Positions 1 through 9,412 of a stretch of 64,000 nucleotides of DNA are shown here, piece by piece; positions within the stretch are counted from its first letter, which is position 1, and each line of letters begins with the position of its first letter. The stretch is from Runella sp. SP2 (GTDB taxonomy: Bacteria; Bacteroidota; Bacteroidia; Cytophagales; Spirosomataceae), in NCBI RefSeq assembly GCF_003711225.1, contig NZ_CP031030.1, forward strand, positions 1,674,001-1,738,000. Reading direction: 5' to 3'. The translations under genes and the position numbers were made by a program. The notes below the pieces were generated by a model. The model did no database searches. It was not told the DNA's origin and saw only the letters and a program-made list of their open reading frames with translations.

Positions 1-2
1 TT

Positions 3-347
3 AATTATAATGAGGTGGTTCCTACCCCTGACGCACTTTCTGATTCATGTGATTGGTACAGTTTAGACGACCTTCCCGAACTGATGCTCGACCACGGCAA
101 CATAGTGAACAAAGCCCTACAAACACTACGCGACAACTTAGAACGACAACTTGTTGGGATGAACTTATTGCCACCGCTTTTTACGATGGGAGATCTCCAA
201 AAGGTTTATGAAGCTATTTTAGGTGAAAAACTTCATCGCGGAGCATTTCAGCGTAAAATGTTGGGATTAGGGATTCTAAAGCGTCACGATAAGCAATATT
301 CAGGCGCGGCACACAAAGCGCCTTTTTTGTACAGCTTTGAAGCATGA
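3..347 (+). CDS. NUDIX/NrtR-like protein, C-terminal part (5' end outside window)
   Basis: The reading frame is open back to the window edge, so only the last ~114 residues are seen; the GTG at 15 is probably internal. The order W-x-S-x-D-D-L-P, then a DH...I..AL..LR stretch, then LLP..FTMGDLQ.VYEAILG and a F-x-R-K motif ending in APFLYSF matches the linker plus winged-helix tail of NUDIX proteins of the NrtR type. In that family the NUDIX part binds a nucleotide metabolite and the winged helix binds DNA. The NUDIX box itself lies outside the window, so whether this is an enzyme or a regulator cannot be told. Confidence 0.7.
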   Translation, partial: NYNEVVPTPDALSDSCDWYSLDDLPELMLDHGNIVNKALQTLRDNLERQLVGMNLLPPLFTMGDLQKVYEAILGEKLHRGAFQRKMLGLGILKRHDKQYSGAAHKAPFLYSFEA

Positions 348-356
348 TAGAAAAAA

Positions 357-390
357 ATGTCCCAACTCATTTGTTGGTGAGTTGGGACAT
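357..390. terminator. Bidirectional rho-independent terminator
   Basis: A perfect 13-bp stem (357-369 with 378-390, ATGTCCCAACTCA arms) surrounds an 8-nt loop between two convergent genes. On the minus strand it is followed by a run of seven T, so it should end the AraC-type transcript strongly. On the plus strand the T-tract is weak. Confidence 0.85.
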
Positions 391-412
391 TTAATTGCTA
401 TACATTCAGGTA

Positions 413-1366
413 TCAAAATTCTCCTTGTACAAACTGTTTTGGGGTAATGTTATAACGTTTTTTGAAGACAATAATGAATTTGATGGCTTGCGTATATCCT
501 AAGCGTTCAGCAACTTCTTGAACTTTAAAGTATTTTAAAAGCTCGCAAGCCCTTTCAAGCTTTCGGTCAAGATAATATTCATAGAGCGATTTATTATGAA
601 CTTGTTTAAACTTGTTTTGGAGCGTTACTTTGTGCATGTTGAGCTCTTGAGCTATGTCATCAATTTTGGGCAAAAAACCTCCTTCTAGGTGATTCTCAAC
701 AAGTTCCTCTAAGTGCTTTACTACCTTATTGGTTGGCGCAGAAGGGCTATTGAGGTCAATTGATGAGCAAGCCTGTCGAAGAAAGTCATGAATAAGTTTT
801 TTGGGGGAAACAAACTCCTTCAAATCACCCGTGGCCCAGCCTGTCAGTGCCAACAGAGACGTAAAGCAGGTGGGGGGGAGCGGATAGGACGTTTGGTTCA
901 TCCGTAACTCATTGGTTTGTAAGGCGAAACTTTTTTCTAAATAGTCATCTTTTGTTACGATAAAGAACCCTTTCCATTTGGTGTGCGGCCCTACCCCTTC
1001 AAACCATGTAATGGGTTGATTTGGATAGAGGGAGCAATCAATAAACTTAATTGAGGGGGTTGGTGAGATAAATACAATGGCAAGTTTAGCCCCTGAATTA
1101 GGCAATGGGTACTGAAACCACTGGTGCGAGGGTAGAATTGGAAGGTTAAACTCATTCCATTCAAAATCAGCGTCTGAATATAATAAATTGACGTTAAGGG
1201 TTGACTCTGCGGCAGTTGTCATGAAAGTATATGGCTTCATTGCGTCGGCAGTTAGTAGGTTGGAACATTGGATAGTTGTGAGTTTTGACGCAATGTAAGT
1301 ACCAAAGATACCTAGAGATAGCAACAAATTAAACCAATTGGCAAGTTTTATAGCGAAATAGTACAA
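413..1366 (-). CDS. AraC-family transcriptional regulator
   Basis: 317 aa. The last ~110 residues form an AraC/XylS double helix-turn-helix: a first helix pair around MHKVTLQNKFKQ, then Y-x-x-x-R-K-L-E-R-A and the second pair around VAERLGY..A.KFI..FKKRYNITPKQF. The N-terminal ~200 residues have no recognisable ligand pocket and begin with a hydrophobic stretch, so the effector is unknown. Transcription runs left into the terminator at 357-390. The near-palindrome AAATGGCTATTT lies just upstream at 1377-1391 and recurs before the neighbouring surface-protein genes, which suggests shared control. Confidence 0.85.
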   Translation of the reverse strand: MYYFAIKLANWFNLLLSLGIFGTYIASKLTTIQCSNLLTADAMKPYTFMTTAAESTLNVNLLYSDADFEWNEFNLPILPSHQWFQYPLPNSGAKLAIVFISPTPSIKFIDCSLYPNQPITWFEGVGPHTKWKGFFIVTKDDYLEKSFALQTNELRMNQTSYPLPPTCFTSLLALTGWATGDLKEFVSPKKLIHDFLRQACSSIDLNSPSAPTNKVVKHLEELVENHLEGGFLPKIDDIAQELNMHKVTLQNKFKQVHNKSLYEYYLDRKLERACELLKYFKVQEVAERLGYTQAIKFIIVFKKRYNITPKQFVQGEF

Positions 1367-1376
1367 AAAGTTTAAT

Positions 1377-1391
1377 AAAATGGCTATTTAT
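1377..1391. promoter_or_regulatory. Copy 1 of ATAAATAGCCATTTT motif
   Basis: AAAATGGCTATTTAT, the reverse complement of ATAAATAGCCATTTT, sits 11 bp upstream of the AraC-type start codon. The core AAATAGCCATTT is a near-palindrome (10 of 12 positions). The same 15-mer occurs at 4804-4818, with variants at 4424-4440, 4618-4629 and 4921-4934. Confidence 0.5.
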
Positions 1392-1511
1392 GGTAGATGA
1401 GAAAGGAATCAGGTTGAAGTATATGGGCCTTAAATGAGTATATATTTGAAATTCATAATTGATTTGAAGGATAAAATTAATTGATTTTGGTATCAATAAA
1501 AACACTGACGT

Positions 1512-3473
1512 TTATATGTTAGCGTTCAATAGACTGACGTTTACCAGTGCTCCATTAGCTGTATCGTTCGTCTCAAACTTCCCATTGTTGATTTCTAAGA
1601 GAGATTGCACAAGGGTGAGTCCTAGACCCGAACCTTTGTGCTTGGAATTGTTTGTATTTCCAAACCCAGGGCCAGAATCAAGAATTGAAAGGGTGACAAA
1701 TAGTGTTTGGGTATTTGAAGTAAGTGTTATTGAGCCCCCTGCTGGTGAGAATTTTATGGCGTTCTGAAGTAGATTTCTAATAATGATTTTAAAATGATTT
1801 TCATCAATAATACATTCTAGTGCTGGGTCAATTTCATTGACAATGGATAGCTCATTTAATTCAATATTTGTTTCAAGCAATTCTAAACACTCTTCTACAA
1901 TTTCAAGCAAGTTACATTGTACTGGCTTTCGTTTAAAAGATTTTTGTTGGCTATTAGACCAATATAGAAGGTTATCGAGTGTTAGTAAAAGTGTGTTTAG
2001 CCGAACCATTTTTGAATGAAGTGAACTTCTGATTTCTTCTGCGGTTAATTCTGGATTGTTGACAACCCTTTTTATGTTTGTGTAAGCGGCCAAAACAGGA
2101 CTACGTAAATCGTGTCCAATGACACCAAAAAGAGTATTTTGGGTTGAAGTTAATTGGAGTAGTGTAGATGTTTGTTTTCGATTTTTTCTTATTTGAATAC
2201 CAATGATAATGAGTGAAATTACTAATATCACAATTGATAAAATGAGCCCAGAAAATTCTTTAAATTTTTGGGCTTGAAATTGTTCAGATTCATACTTTTT
2301 TAACTCGATTTCTTTTTGAAACTCTTTCAATTTTAAATCACTAGCTACTTGTCCTTGAAGTAAAATAAGGTTAAAGCCAGCAAATAAGCTATTCAGACTG
2401 TCTTTAATAGGAATGAGTTTTTTATAAATTTCAACACTCTCTCTTAATTCATTTTTATGCTCTAAAATTAATAACTGATTGATTAGAAAATCGTACCGAT
2501 GAGTGATAGATAATGTAGGATGTTTTAATAAGATATTTTTGGCCAATAAATTGTAGTAATTGGCTTCGTTAAATTGCTTTCTTTTAATATAATATGTCGC
2601 AAAATTATTATAATATGTAAGGCTATCTGTTTTTCCTGGAAGTAAATGAAGTCGTGGCTTGAGTTGAGATGCTATTTGAGAATTTAAAGAAGGATAATTG
2701 AGTGACTCCCGCATCATATCGCTGATATAATAGGCATAGACCATGTCACTAAGTTCTTTATTGTTATGAAACTTAGACAGGTTTTCGAAGCATTTTTTTG
2801 CATTTACAATGTCTTTTTTATAGATAAAATACCCAAAATATACAATTTGATAATTAATAGATTCAGGTGGTAGTGGGTTGCTTTTTAGGTGTTTATCAAA
2901 AAATGAGTAGTAACTAGAATCTTGTTTATAGGTGTAATATATGTCCTTAAACAGATAAATAGTTTTATATAAACTTTTTTTTGATTTTGATATTTCAGAA
3001 AATCGAATGTTTTCGTATAATTGTTTTACTAATTGTCCTTGATTTACCGTACTGGTACTACTTCCTAGGAAAATATCAGAGTAAATTGTTAGCTTTTTAT
3101 AGTTTATTTCTTCAATAAACGCGTAGTCTTTTCTCCTTTTTGCCCAATACAAAGACTTGTTGAACATTTCTAAGGCTTTATTCCAATTGTATTGTGTATG
3201 GCCTCTATAATATTGACCGTATTGGAAGTAAATTTCGGCGTTGAAAATCGCTATATTTTTTTTCTTTGAAAATGAACTAATTCTGTTAAGATAAATCAAA
3301 ACACTATCGTGCTGACTGTCGTAATAAAGTTTAGTTATTTTTGTTAATGAGCTGCGTATATAGGTGGTGTCTTTAGAATAGTTACTTACGGGTTTATTTC
3401 TTGCAGATTGTGAATGTGAGAAGTTGTAGTAAATCAACAATATAAACATTAATAAATAAGCTCGTGTGGACAT
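1512..3473 (-). CDS. Membrane sensor histidine kinase with TPR-like sensor
   Basis: 653 aa from the ATG at 3473 (MSTRAYLLMF...), chosen because it opens a good signal peptide; the frame also allows an ATG at 3533. A long helical, TPR-like extracytoplasmic region is followed by one transmembrane helix (around LILSIVILVISLIIIGI). The kinase core has an H-box with GVIGHDLRSP, an N-box with NLLQNAIKFSP, a G1 box DSGPGFG and a G2 box GSGLGLTLV. It lies directly downstream of a LytTR response regulator. Pairing a classical HisKA-type kinase with a LytTR regulator is less usual than pairing with a LytS/YehU-type kinase. The stimulus is unknown. Confidence 0.88.
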   Translation of the reverse strand: MSTRAYLLMFILLIYYNFSHSQSARNKPVSNYSKDTTYIRSSLTKITKLYYDSQHDSVLIYLNRISSFSKKKNIAIFNAEIYFQYGQYYRGHTQYNWNKALEMFNKSLYWAKRRKDYAFIEEINYKKLTIYSDIFLGSSTSTVNQGQLVKQLYENIRFSEISKSKKSLYKTIYLFKDIYYTYKQDSSYYSFFDKHLKSNPLPPESINYQIVYFGYFIYKKDIVNAKKCFENLSKFHNNKELSDMVYAYYISDMMRESLNYPSLNSQIASQLKPRLHLLPGKTDSLTYYNNFATYYIKRKQFNEANYYNLLAKNILLKHPTLSITHRYDFLINQLLILEHKNELRESVEIYKKLIPIKDSLNSLFAGFNLILLQGQVASDLKLKEFQKEIELKKYESEQFQAQKFKEFSGLILSIVILVISLIIIGIQIRKNRKQTSTLLQLTSTQNTLFGVIGHDLRSPVLAAYTNIKRVVNNPELTAEEIRSSLHSKMVRLNTLLLTLDNLLYWSNSQQKSFKRKPVQCNLLEIVEECLELLETNIELNELSIVNEIDPALECIIDENHFKIIIRNLLQNAIKFSPAGGSITLTSNTQTLFVTLSILDSGPGFGNTNNSKHKGSGLGLTLVQSLLEINNGKFETNDTANGALVNVSLLNANI

Positions 3474-3491
3474 GTGATTAAGAAGCTTATG

Positions 3492-3531
3492 GATAGTGAT
3501 ACTCAAAAGCATGGTTTTAAGTATCACTATC
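3492..3531. promoter_or_regulatory. Inverted repeat at response regulator/kinase junction
   Basis: GATAGTGATAC at 3492-3502 is perfectly complementary to GTATCACTATC at 3521-3531 across an 18-nt loop. It falls between the response-regulator stop and the favoured kinase start, so the operon mRNA can form an 11-bp hairpin there. It could tune kinase translation or mRNA processing. It has no T-tract and is not a standard terminator. Confidence 0.5.
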
Positions 3532-3544
3532 ATATTGTCAAGTT

Positions 3545-4240
3545 TTAGAAATTAGGATCTACATTCAAGTATTCAGCCAAACGACCTCGGTAACTTACAC
3601 CCAGAGCAAATTTTTGATTGCCAATCCATAAATGTCGGCTATCAAAAGAAGAAATATGCATACAATTATAAATATAAGATTTATGAAGGCGAACAAGCTT
3701 GGTGTGTTGTAGCTGCTTTTCTACTTCCGAAATGTTACTGTTGATAAGGCTACGTTCTCCAAACTTCAAATAAATCATACTGTAAATCCCATCGGCCTCA
3801 ATGTATAAAATTTCGTCAAGTTTATACTGTTGATTTTTGTGTCCTGCTTTAAAGTAAATAGTATTTTCGTCTATCTTCTCAACTACTTCCTGTATAGCCC
3901 TGCGTATTGCTCTGCCAATACGCGTGACGGTAAAGGGTTTTTCAACAAAATCCACCACATCGTCGAGGTCAAAACACTCGGCAGCATAACCTGGATGGGA
4001 AGTGACCACAATGGTGGGTGGCAGCTCCAGCGACTTGAGGAGCTCTATTCCGCTAAGCTTAGGCATCTCCATGTCCAAGAAAAGTAAGTCGTATTCGTTT
4101 TCAAGGAGTTCTGCGTAGCCTTGGGTGGAGTCATTAATAATTTTGATGGTGAGAAAAACTGGTAATTTTTCTAGGATACTTTGAAGATGCTCTGCTTGTT
4201 CTGGGTCGTCGTCAATGATTAGTGCGGCTAAATTTTTCAT
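3545..4240 (-). CDS. LytTR-family response regulator
   Basis: 231 aa. The N-terminal receiver domain shows the acidic cluster IIDDD and the phosphoacceptor Asp around residue 56 in LLFLDMEMP. The C-terminal ~105 residues are a LytTR DNA-binding domain (YIEADGIYSMIYL..., then LVRLHKSYIYN and a LG.SYR end). It is the first gene of a two-gene minus-strand operon with the histidine kinase. LytTR regulators usually bind paired short direct repeats; the repeated AGCCATTT-type sites upstream (4424-4953) are candidate targets, though this is only inferred. Confidence 0.9.
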   Translation of the reverse strand: MKNLAALIIDDDPEQAEHLQSILEKLPVFLTIKIINDSTQGYAELLENEYDLLFLDMEMPKLSGIELLKSLELPPTIVVTSHPGYAAECFDLDDVVDFVEKPFTVTRIGRAIRRAIQEVVEKIDENTIYFKAGHKNQQYKLDEILYIEADGIYSMIYLKFGERSLINSNISEVEKQLQHTKLVRLHKSYIYNCMHISSFDSRHLWIGNQKFALGVSYRGRLAEYLNVDPNF

Positions 4241-5115
4241 AAAGTTTTCTGCTTTAAATGCTTCGAGAAGGGTAAGTTCAAGATAGGACTATCACTTTGG
4301 GACAAAGTAACATGTTTTTTTGAATAAAAATAGAGATGCTCTTCGTTCATTTTTTCTGGAAAATAGGATATACGCTATGTGCTTATTGGTGGAATAATTC
4401 ATGTTTTAGACATTACATTATATAAAATAGCCATTTCAATTTATATTTTTATGATTATTAGTTCTTTTGATTTCGCATAAAATTATACGATTTGGAGGGG
4501 ATAATGAGATTATTTTTGGGACATAGTATTGATTTAGCTCATTAAAACTTTTTAACAAGTGACTTTCGATAAAAAAAGTGCATCAAAGCCGTTAATTACC
4601 AATGGTATGTTTCTGTTGACAGCCATTTTAAGTAGATTTCTAGGGTGAATATCTCATTAATTACCCCATTTATGATACATTTGTTTGTTATGTATCTATG
4701 AAAAAAGGCTTGTGCATAAAATGGCATAATTATTGATATGAGTGATTTTGATGAAATTTATCCTTCTTTACAATTGATGCTATATAAGCTTGTATTCATA
4801 CCTATAAATAGCCATTTTATGTAATAATAGGTGATTTACTGGTGCAAAAAATGAATACTTGGTAAGTTTATTGATAGGTTAATCATCTTCTTATTTGGTA
4901 TATTTCTCTTTGTTGAAGTATATAGCCATTTCATTTGGTTAAGTCGCCATTTGGTTTAAAGTCACAGTTACTTCTTTTATTCTTGGTGTCATTTTAGTAC
5001 GCTTTTGGGTGTGCAGTTTATTATGTAACTGCGCAATTATTATTGCCAAGTTCAAGCTATTTACCTCTTTTCCTTATTTAGTCCTAGGGTCAACAACCTT
5101 AAAACAGTATCGTAT
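4241..5115. promoter_or_regulatory. 875-bp AT-rich intergenic region with repeated AGCCATTT sites
   Basis: No convincing gene is present. The stretch separates the divergent response regulator and first RCC1-like gene. It holds ATAAATAGCCATTTT (4804-4818) and variants at 4424-4440 (AAAATAGCCATTTCAAT), 4618-4629, 4921-4934 and 4944-4953. From about 4805 onward it is recognisably related to the DNA upstream of the third RCC1-like gene (about 9560-9919), including shared GGTAAGTTTATTGAT and GGTGTCATTTTAGTA stretches, so the promoter region was duplicated with the gene. Confidence 0.6.
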
Positions 5116-7245
5116 ATGAAAGCATTTTATTACCCCTTGCTCTTGAAAAAAAGACAATTGAGGTTGCCAAAAAACCTCCACTGTGCGTGCATTTTTTTAT
5201 TTTTCTGTTGTTCGCTTTTTGGTGGGCACAACGTAAGGGCTCAATTTGGCTCTGATCTAGGCACTGAGGCGATATCCACCCTTGCATGGGATGATATATC
5301 TTCTAGCTACCTAACTAATACAACGACGGCGAGCATTGGCCTGACAACTGATGGTCGGGTTTATACCTGGGGAGCGAACCTGTATTTTACCATTCATGCC
5401 AAACGGTGGGGGTACACTGGAGACCTTAGACATGCCTATCAGGCAACTCCCTACAAGGTATCAGTTCCTGGTAATGAGGTGGTAAAAAAAGTGAGGGCTC
5501 TTTTTTTTGTAGGGGGTACCTACGAAGGGGTCAATACTTTTTTTTGCCTGACTGCTACGGGTAAATTGTGTGCTTGGGGGATCAATACAGGCCTTTTGGG
5601 TACAGTTCCAGGGTGGGCTGTCGGGCTTCCCCCAAATGGTTCTGATACAACCACTGCCAGGAGAGAGCCTATTCCATTGACAATTTTAGGAGAAAGTGAG
5701 TTTGTGGACTTTGATACGCCTAGAAACTCCACTTACTGGGTATCAGTTGGAGCATCTGGAAAAGCTTATCATATTGGTACAGGCGGCACATCAAGCACCA
5801 CAACGTTTGACGAAATCCCTAAACCTGCTGGCGTTGATGCCAGTTTTAAATATATAAGAGTGTGGGTTGGAAAAATAAATACTGCATTTCCAATGGTGTA
5901 TTTGAAAGGGAATGATGGGAAGGTCTATTACACAGGAGGAATGTTAAATGTATATGTATCAGGTGTACCATCAATTTTTAGACAAACATCGACAGGTGTG
6001 ACGCCTAATGAAGCAAATGGAAAAGTGGCCTTAATTACCCCTCGCGAAATCCCCTTCCCTGCGGGCGAAGATATTGTTGATTTTAAAGTAACTGAGCCTG
6101 GTCCTTATGGTACTTCTTTTGCGATTGCTGCCAGCGGGAAAGCTTATGCTACGGGGATTTGGCGAATGACTAAGCGGTATAATGATCCTCAATTTGCAAC
6201 ACCTGGTGCATACCCCACCAATTACGTCATTGCCCCGTTGAAAACAGAACCTTTGGCTGCAGATCAATATTTAGCTGCTGGTAGTGGCGACACTTTGTTT
6301 TACCTCAATCGGTTTGTTGAGATGGCCATGCCCCCAGGGGCTTCGAAGATAGTTGATATTATGTGGGGGCGCGAGTTTAATTCCGACTATACTACGGGAA
6401 CGCTTGTGGTTGGCGATAATGGAAAAGTGTATTGGACAGGTAAAAATGATGGTATGGTACGGAATACCATTTATTCGGGTAATTTCCTGTCGTTAGTCAA
6501 TTACCAGGGAGAACGAGAGGTTAGGGCGATAGGTGAGTTTAATGATGCTTGCAATGGTGTGGAAAATGCCAATTCGAATACACGTTATTCGTGGCAATAC
6601 GAGGCATTGAATTATTCAAAGGCAAAAAAACTGATTAAAACATCGGGGGGAGACGGTTCAAACACAGAACAGTTTTTTATTATATCTCAGTCGGGGCGAG
6701 GGTATGCTGTTGGAGCGATGGGGCCTAATACGGGTACTGGGAAATTAAATTTTGGTACTAACCAGCTTGCTTACTTCTCCCTATATCCTGTTCCGATTGC
6801 CAACGAACTGCTACTTAGCTGTAACACCAGCCCTGGTACGGGCGGCCCACTAGGTGAGCCAGTATCAACGCCAGGAGTTGGCGCAATTGATTGTTCAAAA
6901 ACAAAGCTTTATCCTGCTCCCGTTCAGGGGACGCCTTCAGAGTTGTCGTTGCTAGTAACGATTAATGTAACGACCGTTGGAGATTTCTCTCCAATCACTA
7001 TTAGTGGCTCGGGCATGAGTTTAGTGAGCGGTTTTGATAAAGTAACTGCCACCACCACGGGTGTTCAAACCTTCCACATTCCGATAAAATACGATGGCAG
7101 CACGTTGACCAATAATTTTCAATTTACAATTGGTTCAGCAGGGAGTTGCTCGGCAGATTTGACTAACAAGCCTTCCAACGAAATTACCAAAGTGTGGAGT
7201 TTGAACAATTGTACGGCAATCACGCCAGGAGTACTTTCAAAATAA
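5116..7245 (+). CDS. Secreted RCC1-like beta-propeller protein, paralogue 1
   Basis: 709 aa. A long signal peptide (to about residue 43, ...GHNVRAQ) is followed by about seven RCC1-like blades, each ending in a G-K-x-Y-x-x-G type strand (DGRVYTWG, GKLCAWG, GKAYHIG, GKVYYTG, GKAYATG, GKVYWTG, RGYAVG). That is enough for a single propeller. A ~115-residue C-terminal module begins near LLLSCNTSPGTGG and is almost identical in all three paralogues. RCC1 propellers bind proteins; here the role is extracellular and unknown. Runs of eight T at two sites in the 5' third could be slippage-prone. Tandem with the next gene, 49-bp gap. Confidence 0.75.
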   Translation: MKAFYYPLLLKKRQLRLPKNLHCACIFLFFCCSLFGGHNVRAQFGSDLGTEAISTLAWDDISSSYLTNTTTASIGLTTDGRVYTWGANLYFTIHAKRWGYTGDLRHAYQATPYKVSVPGNEVVKKVRALFFVGGTYEGVNTFFCLTATGKLCAWGINTGLLGTVPGWAVGLPPNGSDTTTARREPIPLTILGESEFVDFDTPRNSTYWVSVGASGKAYHIGTGGTSSTTTFDEIPKPAGVDASFKYIRVWVGKINTAFPMVYLKGNDGKVYYTGGMLNVYVSGVPSIFRQTSTGVTPNEANGKVALITPREIPFPAGEDIVDFKVTEPGPYGTSFAIAASGKAYATGIWRMTKRYNDPQFATPGAYPTNYVIAPLKTEPLAADQYLAAGSGDTLFYLNRFVEMAMPPGASKIVDIMWGREFNSDYTTGTLVVGDNGKVYWTGKNDGMVRNTIYSGNFLSLVNYQGEREVRAIGEFNDACNGVENANSNTRYSWQYEALNYSKAKKLIKTSGGDGSNTEQFFIISQSGRGYAVGAMGPNTGTGKLNFGTNQLAYFSLYPVPIANELLLSCNTSPGTGGPLGEPVSTPGVGAIDCSKTKLYPAPVQGTPSELSLLVTINVTTVGDFSPITISGSGMSLVSGFDKVTATTTGVQTFHIPIKYDGSTLTNNFQFTIGSAGSCSADLTNKPSNEITKVWSLNNCTAITPGVLSK

Positions 7246-7294
7246 GTCAGATGTTAGGGAACTCACCGTTGATAAATCCCAAAATCTATACAAA

Positions 7295-9412
7295 ATGAAT
7301 ACATCATATTACCCCTTACTTTTGAATCAAAGGCAGACTAGGTTGTCAGAACTTCGCTGTGCGTACATTTTTTTGTTGTTTTGTTGCTCGCTTCTTGCTG
7401 GGCACAACGTAATGGCTCAATTTGGTGCTGAACTGGGTAAACAGGCAGTATCTTCTCTGGCATGGGAGGATATATCATCTTTCTTGGCTACTGATGAAAA
7501 ACTCGCGTCTATTGGTTTGACCACCGACGGGCGTGTATATACCTGGGGAGGAAACGAGTTTCATACCATTCATGCCAAACGAAATGGTTTAACTGGTGCC
7601 CTGGGAAGCTCTTATCAGGTAACTCCTTATCAAGTGTCTATTCCTGGTAATGAGAAAGTTACGAAGGTGAGGGTGCTATTTTTTCAGGGAGGTACTTACA
7701 ATAATGCAAATACCTTTTTTTGCCTGACAGCAACGGGTAAACTTTGTGCGTGGGGAATTAACTCGGGGCTTTTGGGAACCATTTCAGGGTGGGCTGTTGG
7801 GCTCCCCCCAAATTATTCTGATACAACTCGGACAAGGAGAGAGCCTATTCCACTGACGATTTTAGGGGAAAGTGAGTTCGTGGACTTTGATACACCTAGA
7901 AACTCCACATTCTGGGTGTCGATTGGGGTATCAGGAAAAGCTTATCACATTGGGACTGGAGGCACATCAAACACCACAACGTTTGCTGAAATCCCTAAAC
8001 CTACAGGAACCGATGCCAGTTTTAAATACACAAGGGTGTGGGTGGGTAAGACGAACCAAGCATATCCAATAATTTACCTCAAGGGAAGCGACGGTAAAAT
8101 CTATTACACTGGCGGGATGACAAATGTGTATGCGGTAGGTGTTCCGTCACTTTTTGCCTTCCCAACACCTCCAACGCTAACTACCAATGAATCTCAAGCG
8201 AAAGTGGCTTTAATTAACCCTCGCGAAGTTCCCTTCCCTGCGGGCGAAGATATTATTGATATTAAAGTGAGTAGAGTAGATATTTATTCGACTGTTTTTG
8301 CGATTGCCGCCAGTGGGAAAGCCTATGCGACAGGTGTGTGGCGAAAATCTAGCCGTTACAATGATGCTGCTTATACTAAACCAGGCGTATATCCCTCAAA
8401 CTACGTCCTTGCTCCGCTGCAAACAGTACCCTCCGCGGCAGATGAATTCAAGCGTGCTTTAACAGGCGATACTTTATGTTACTTGAATCGGTTCGTGGAG
8501 ATGGCTATGCCTCCAGGAGTTTCGAAGGTGGTTGACATTATGCAGGGGCGGGAGTTTTCAAGTGATTATGAGACGGCGACGCTTGTGGTTGGGGACAATG
8601 GAAAAGTATATTGGACTGGTAAAAATGATGGTAGAGAAGCGAATACCATTTATTCGGGTAATTACTTGTCGTTAGTGAATGCCGTGGGGGAACGACCCGT
8701 AGGACAGGTAGGAGAGTTTATAGATGACTGTAAATCTGTGGCCAATGCCAATTCGATTTCACGGTATTCGTGGACGTACGAGGCCGCGAGTTATTCAGGG
8801 GCGAAAAAACTGATTAAGTCTGGTGCTGCACTCGAACAGTTTTTTATTATATCTCAGTCGGGTCGAGGCTATGCGGTTGGAGAAATGGCAGCCAATACAG
8901 GTGCTGGAAAAATAGGTTACGGTAATAATGGGCAAAACGGGTACTTTTCTCCCTACCCTGTTCCTATTACCAACGAACTGCTACTAAGCTGTAACACTAG
9001 CCCAGGTACGGGGGGGCCGTTGGGAGACCCTGTTTCTAACCCAGCGGCAGGAGTGATAGATTGCTCAAAAACCCAGCTTTATCCAGCTCCAGTGCAGGGA
9101 ACACCGTCTCAGTTATCGCTACTGGTAACTGTCAATGTAACAACAGCGGGAGATTTTTCACCGCTTTCGGTGAGCGGGTCGGGGATAACCTTAGTAAGCG
9201 GTTTTGAGAAAGTAACGGCTGTTTCGACGGGAATTCAAACCTTCCACATTCCGATAAAATACGACGGAAGTACCTTGACCAATAATTTTCAATTTACGAT
9301 TGGACAGGCGGGTAGCTGTTCGGCTGATTTGACAAAAACACCAACGAAAGCGATTACCGACATTTGGACGCTGGAATGTGTGTCATCGGTAGGCCCTATG
9401 CTCAAGAAATAA
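7295..9412 (+). CDS. Secreted RCC1-like beta-propeller protein, paralogue 2
   Basis: 705 aa, closely related to paralogue 1 over its whole length: signal peptide (...HNVMAQ), about seven RCC1-like blades (DGRVYTWG to RGYAVG) and the common C-terminal module with DCSKTQLYPAPVQGTPS. The start at 7295 aligns with the paralogue 1 start. The sequence after the stop (AAACTATGTG..CCTTTTTACAATA) is repeated after paralogue 3, so the duplication carried 3' flanking DNA too. No T9SS sorting tail is obvious; the shared C-terminal module may be the export or anchoring signal, which is inferred. Confidence 0.75.
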   Translation: MNTSYYPLLLNQRQTRLSELRCAYIFLLFCCSLLAGHNVMAQFGAELGKQAVSSLAWEDISSFLATDEKLASIGLTTDGRVYTWGGNEFHTIHAKRNGLTGALGSSYQVTPYQVSIPGNEKVTKVRVLFFQGGTYNNANTFFCLTATGKLCAWGINSGLLGTISGWAVGLPPNYSDTTRTRREPIPLTILGESEFVDFDTPRNSTFWVSIGVSGKAYHIGTGGTSNTTTFAEIPKPTGTDASFKYTRVWVGKTNQAYPIIYLKGSDGKIYYTGGMTNVYAVGVPSLFAFPTPPTLTTNESQAKVALINPREVPFPAGEDIIDIKVSRVDIYSTVFAIAASGKAYATGVWRKSSRYNDAAYTKPGVYPSNYVLAPLQTVPSAADEFKRALTGDTLCYLNRFVEMAMPPGVSKVVDIMQGREFSSDYETATLVVGDNGKVYWTGKNDGREANTIYSGNYLSLVNAVGERPVGQVGEFIDDCKSVANANSISRYSWTYEAASYSGAKKLIKSGAALEQFFIISQSGRGYAVGEMAANTGAGKIGYGNNGQNGYFSPYPVPITNELLLSCNTSPGTGGPLGDPVSNPAAGVIDCSKTQLYPAPVQGTPSQLSLLVTVNVTTAGDFSPLSVSGSGITLVSGFEKVTAVSTGIQTFHIPIKYDGSTLTNNFQFTIGQAGSCSADLTKTPTKAITDIWTLECVSSVGPMLKK

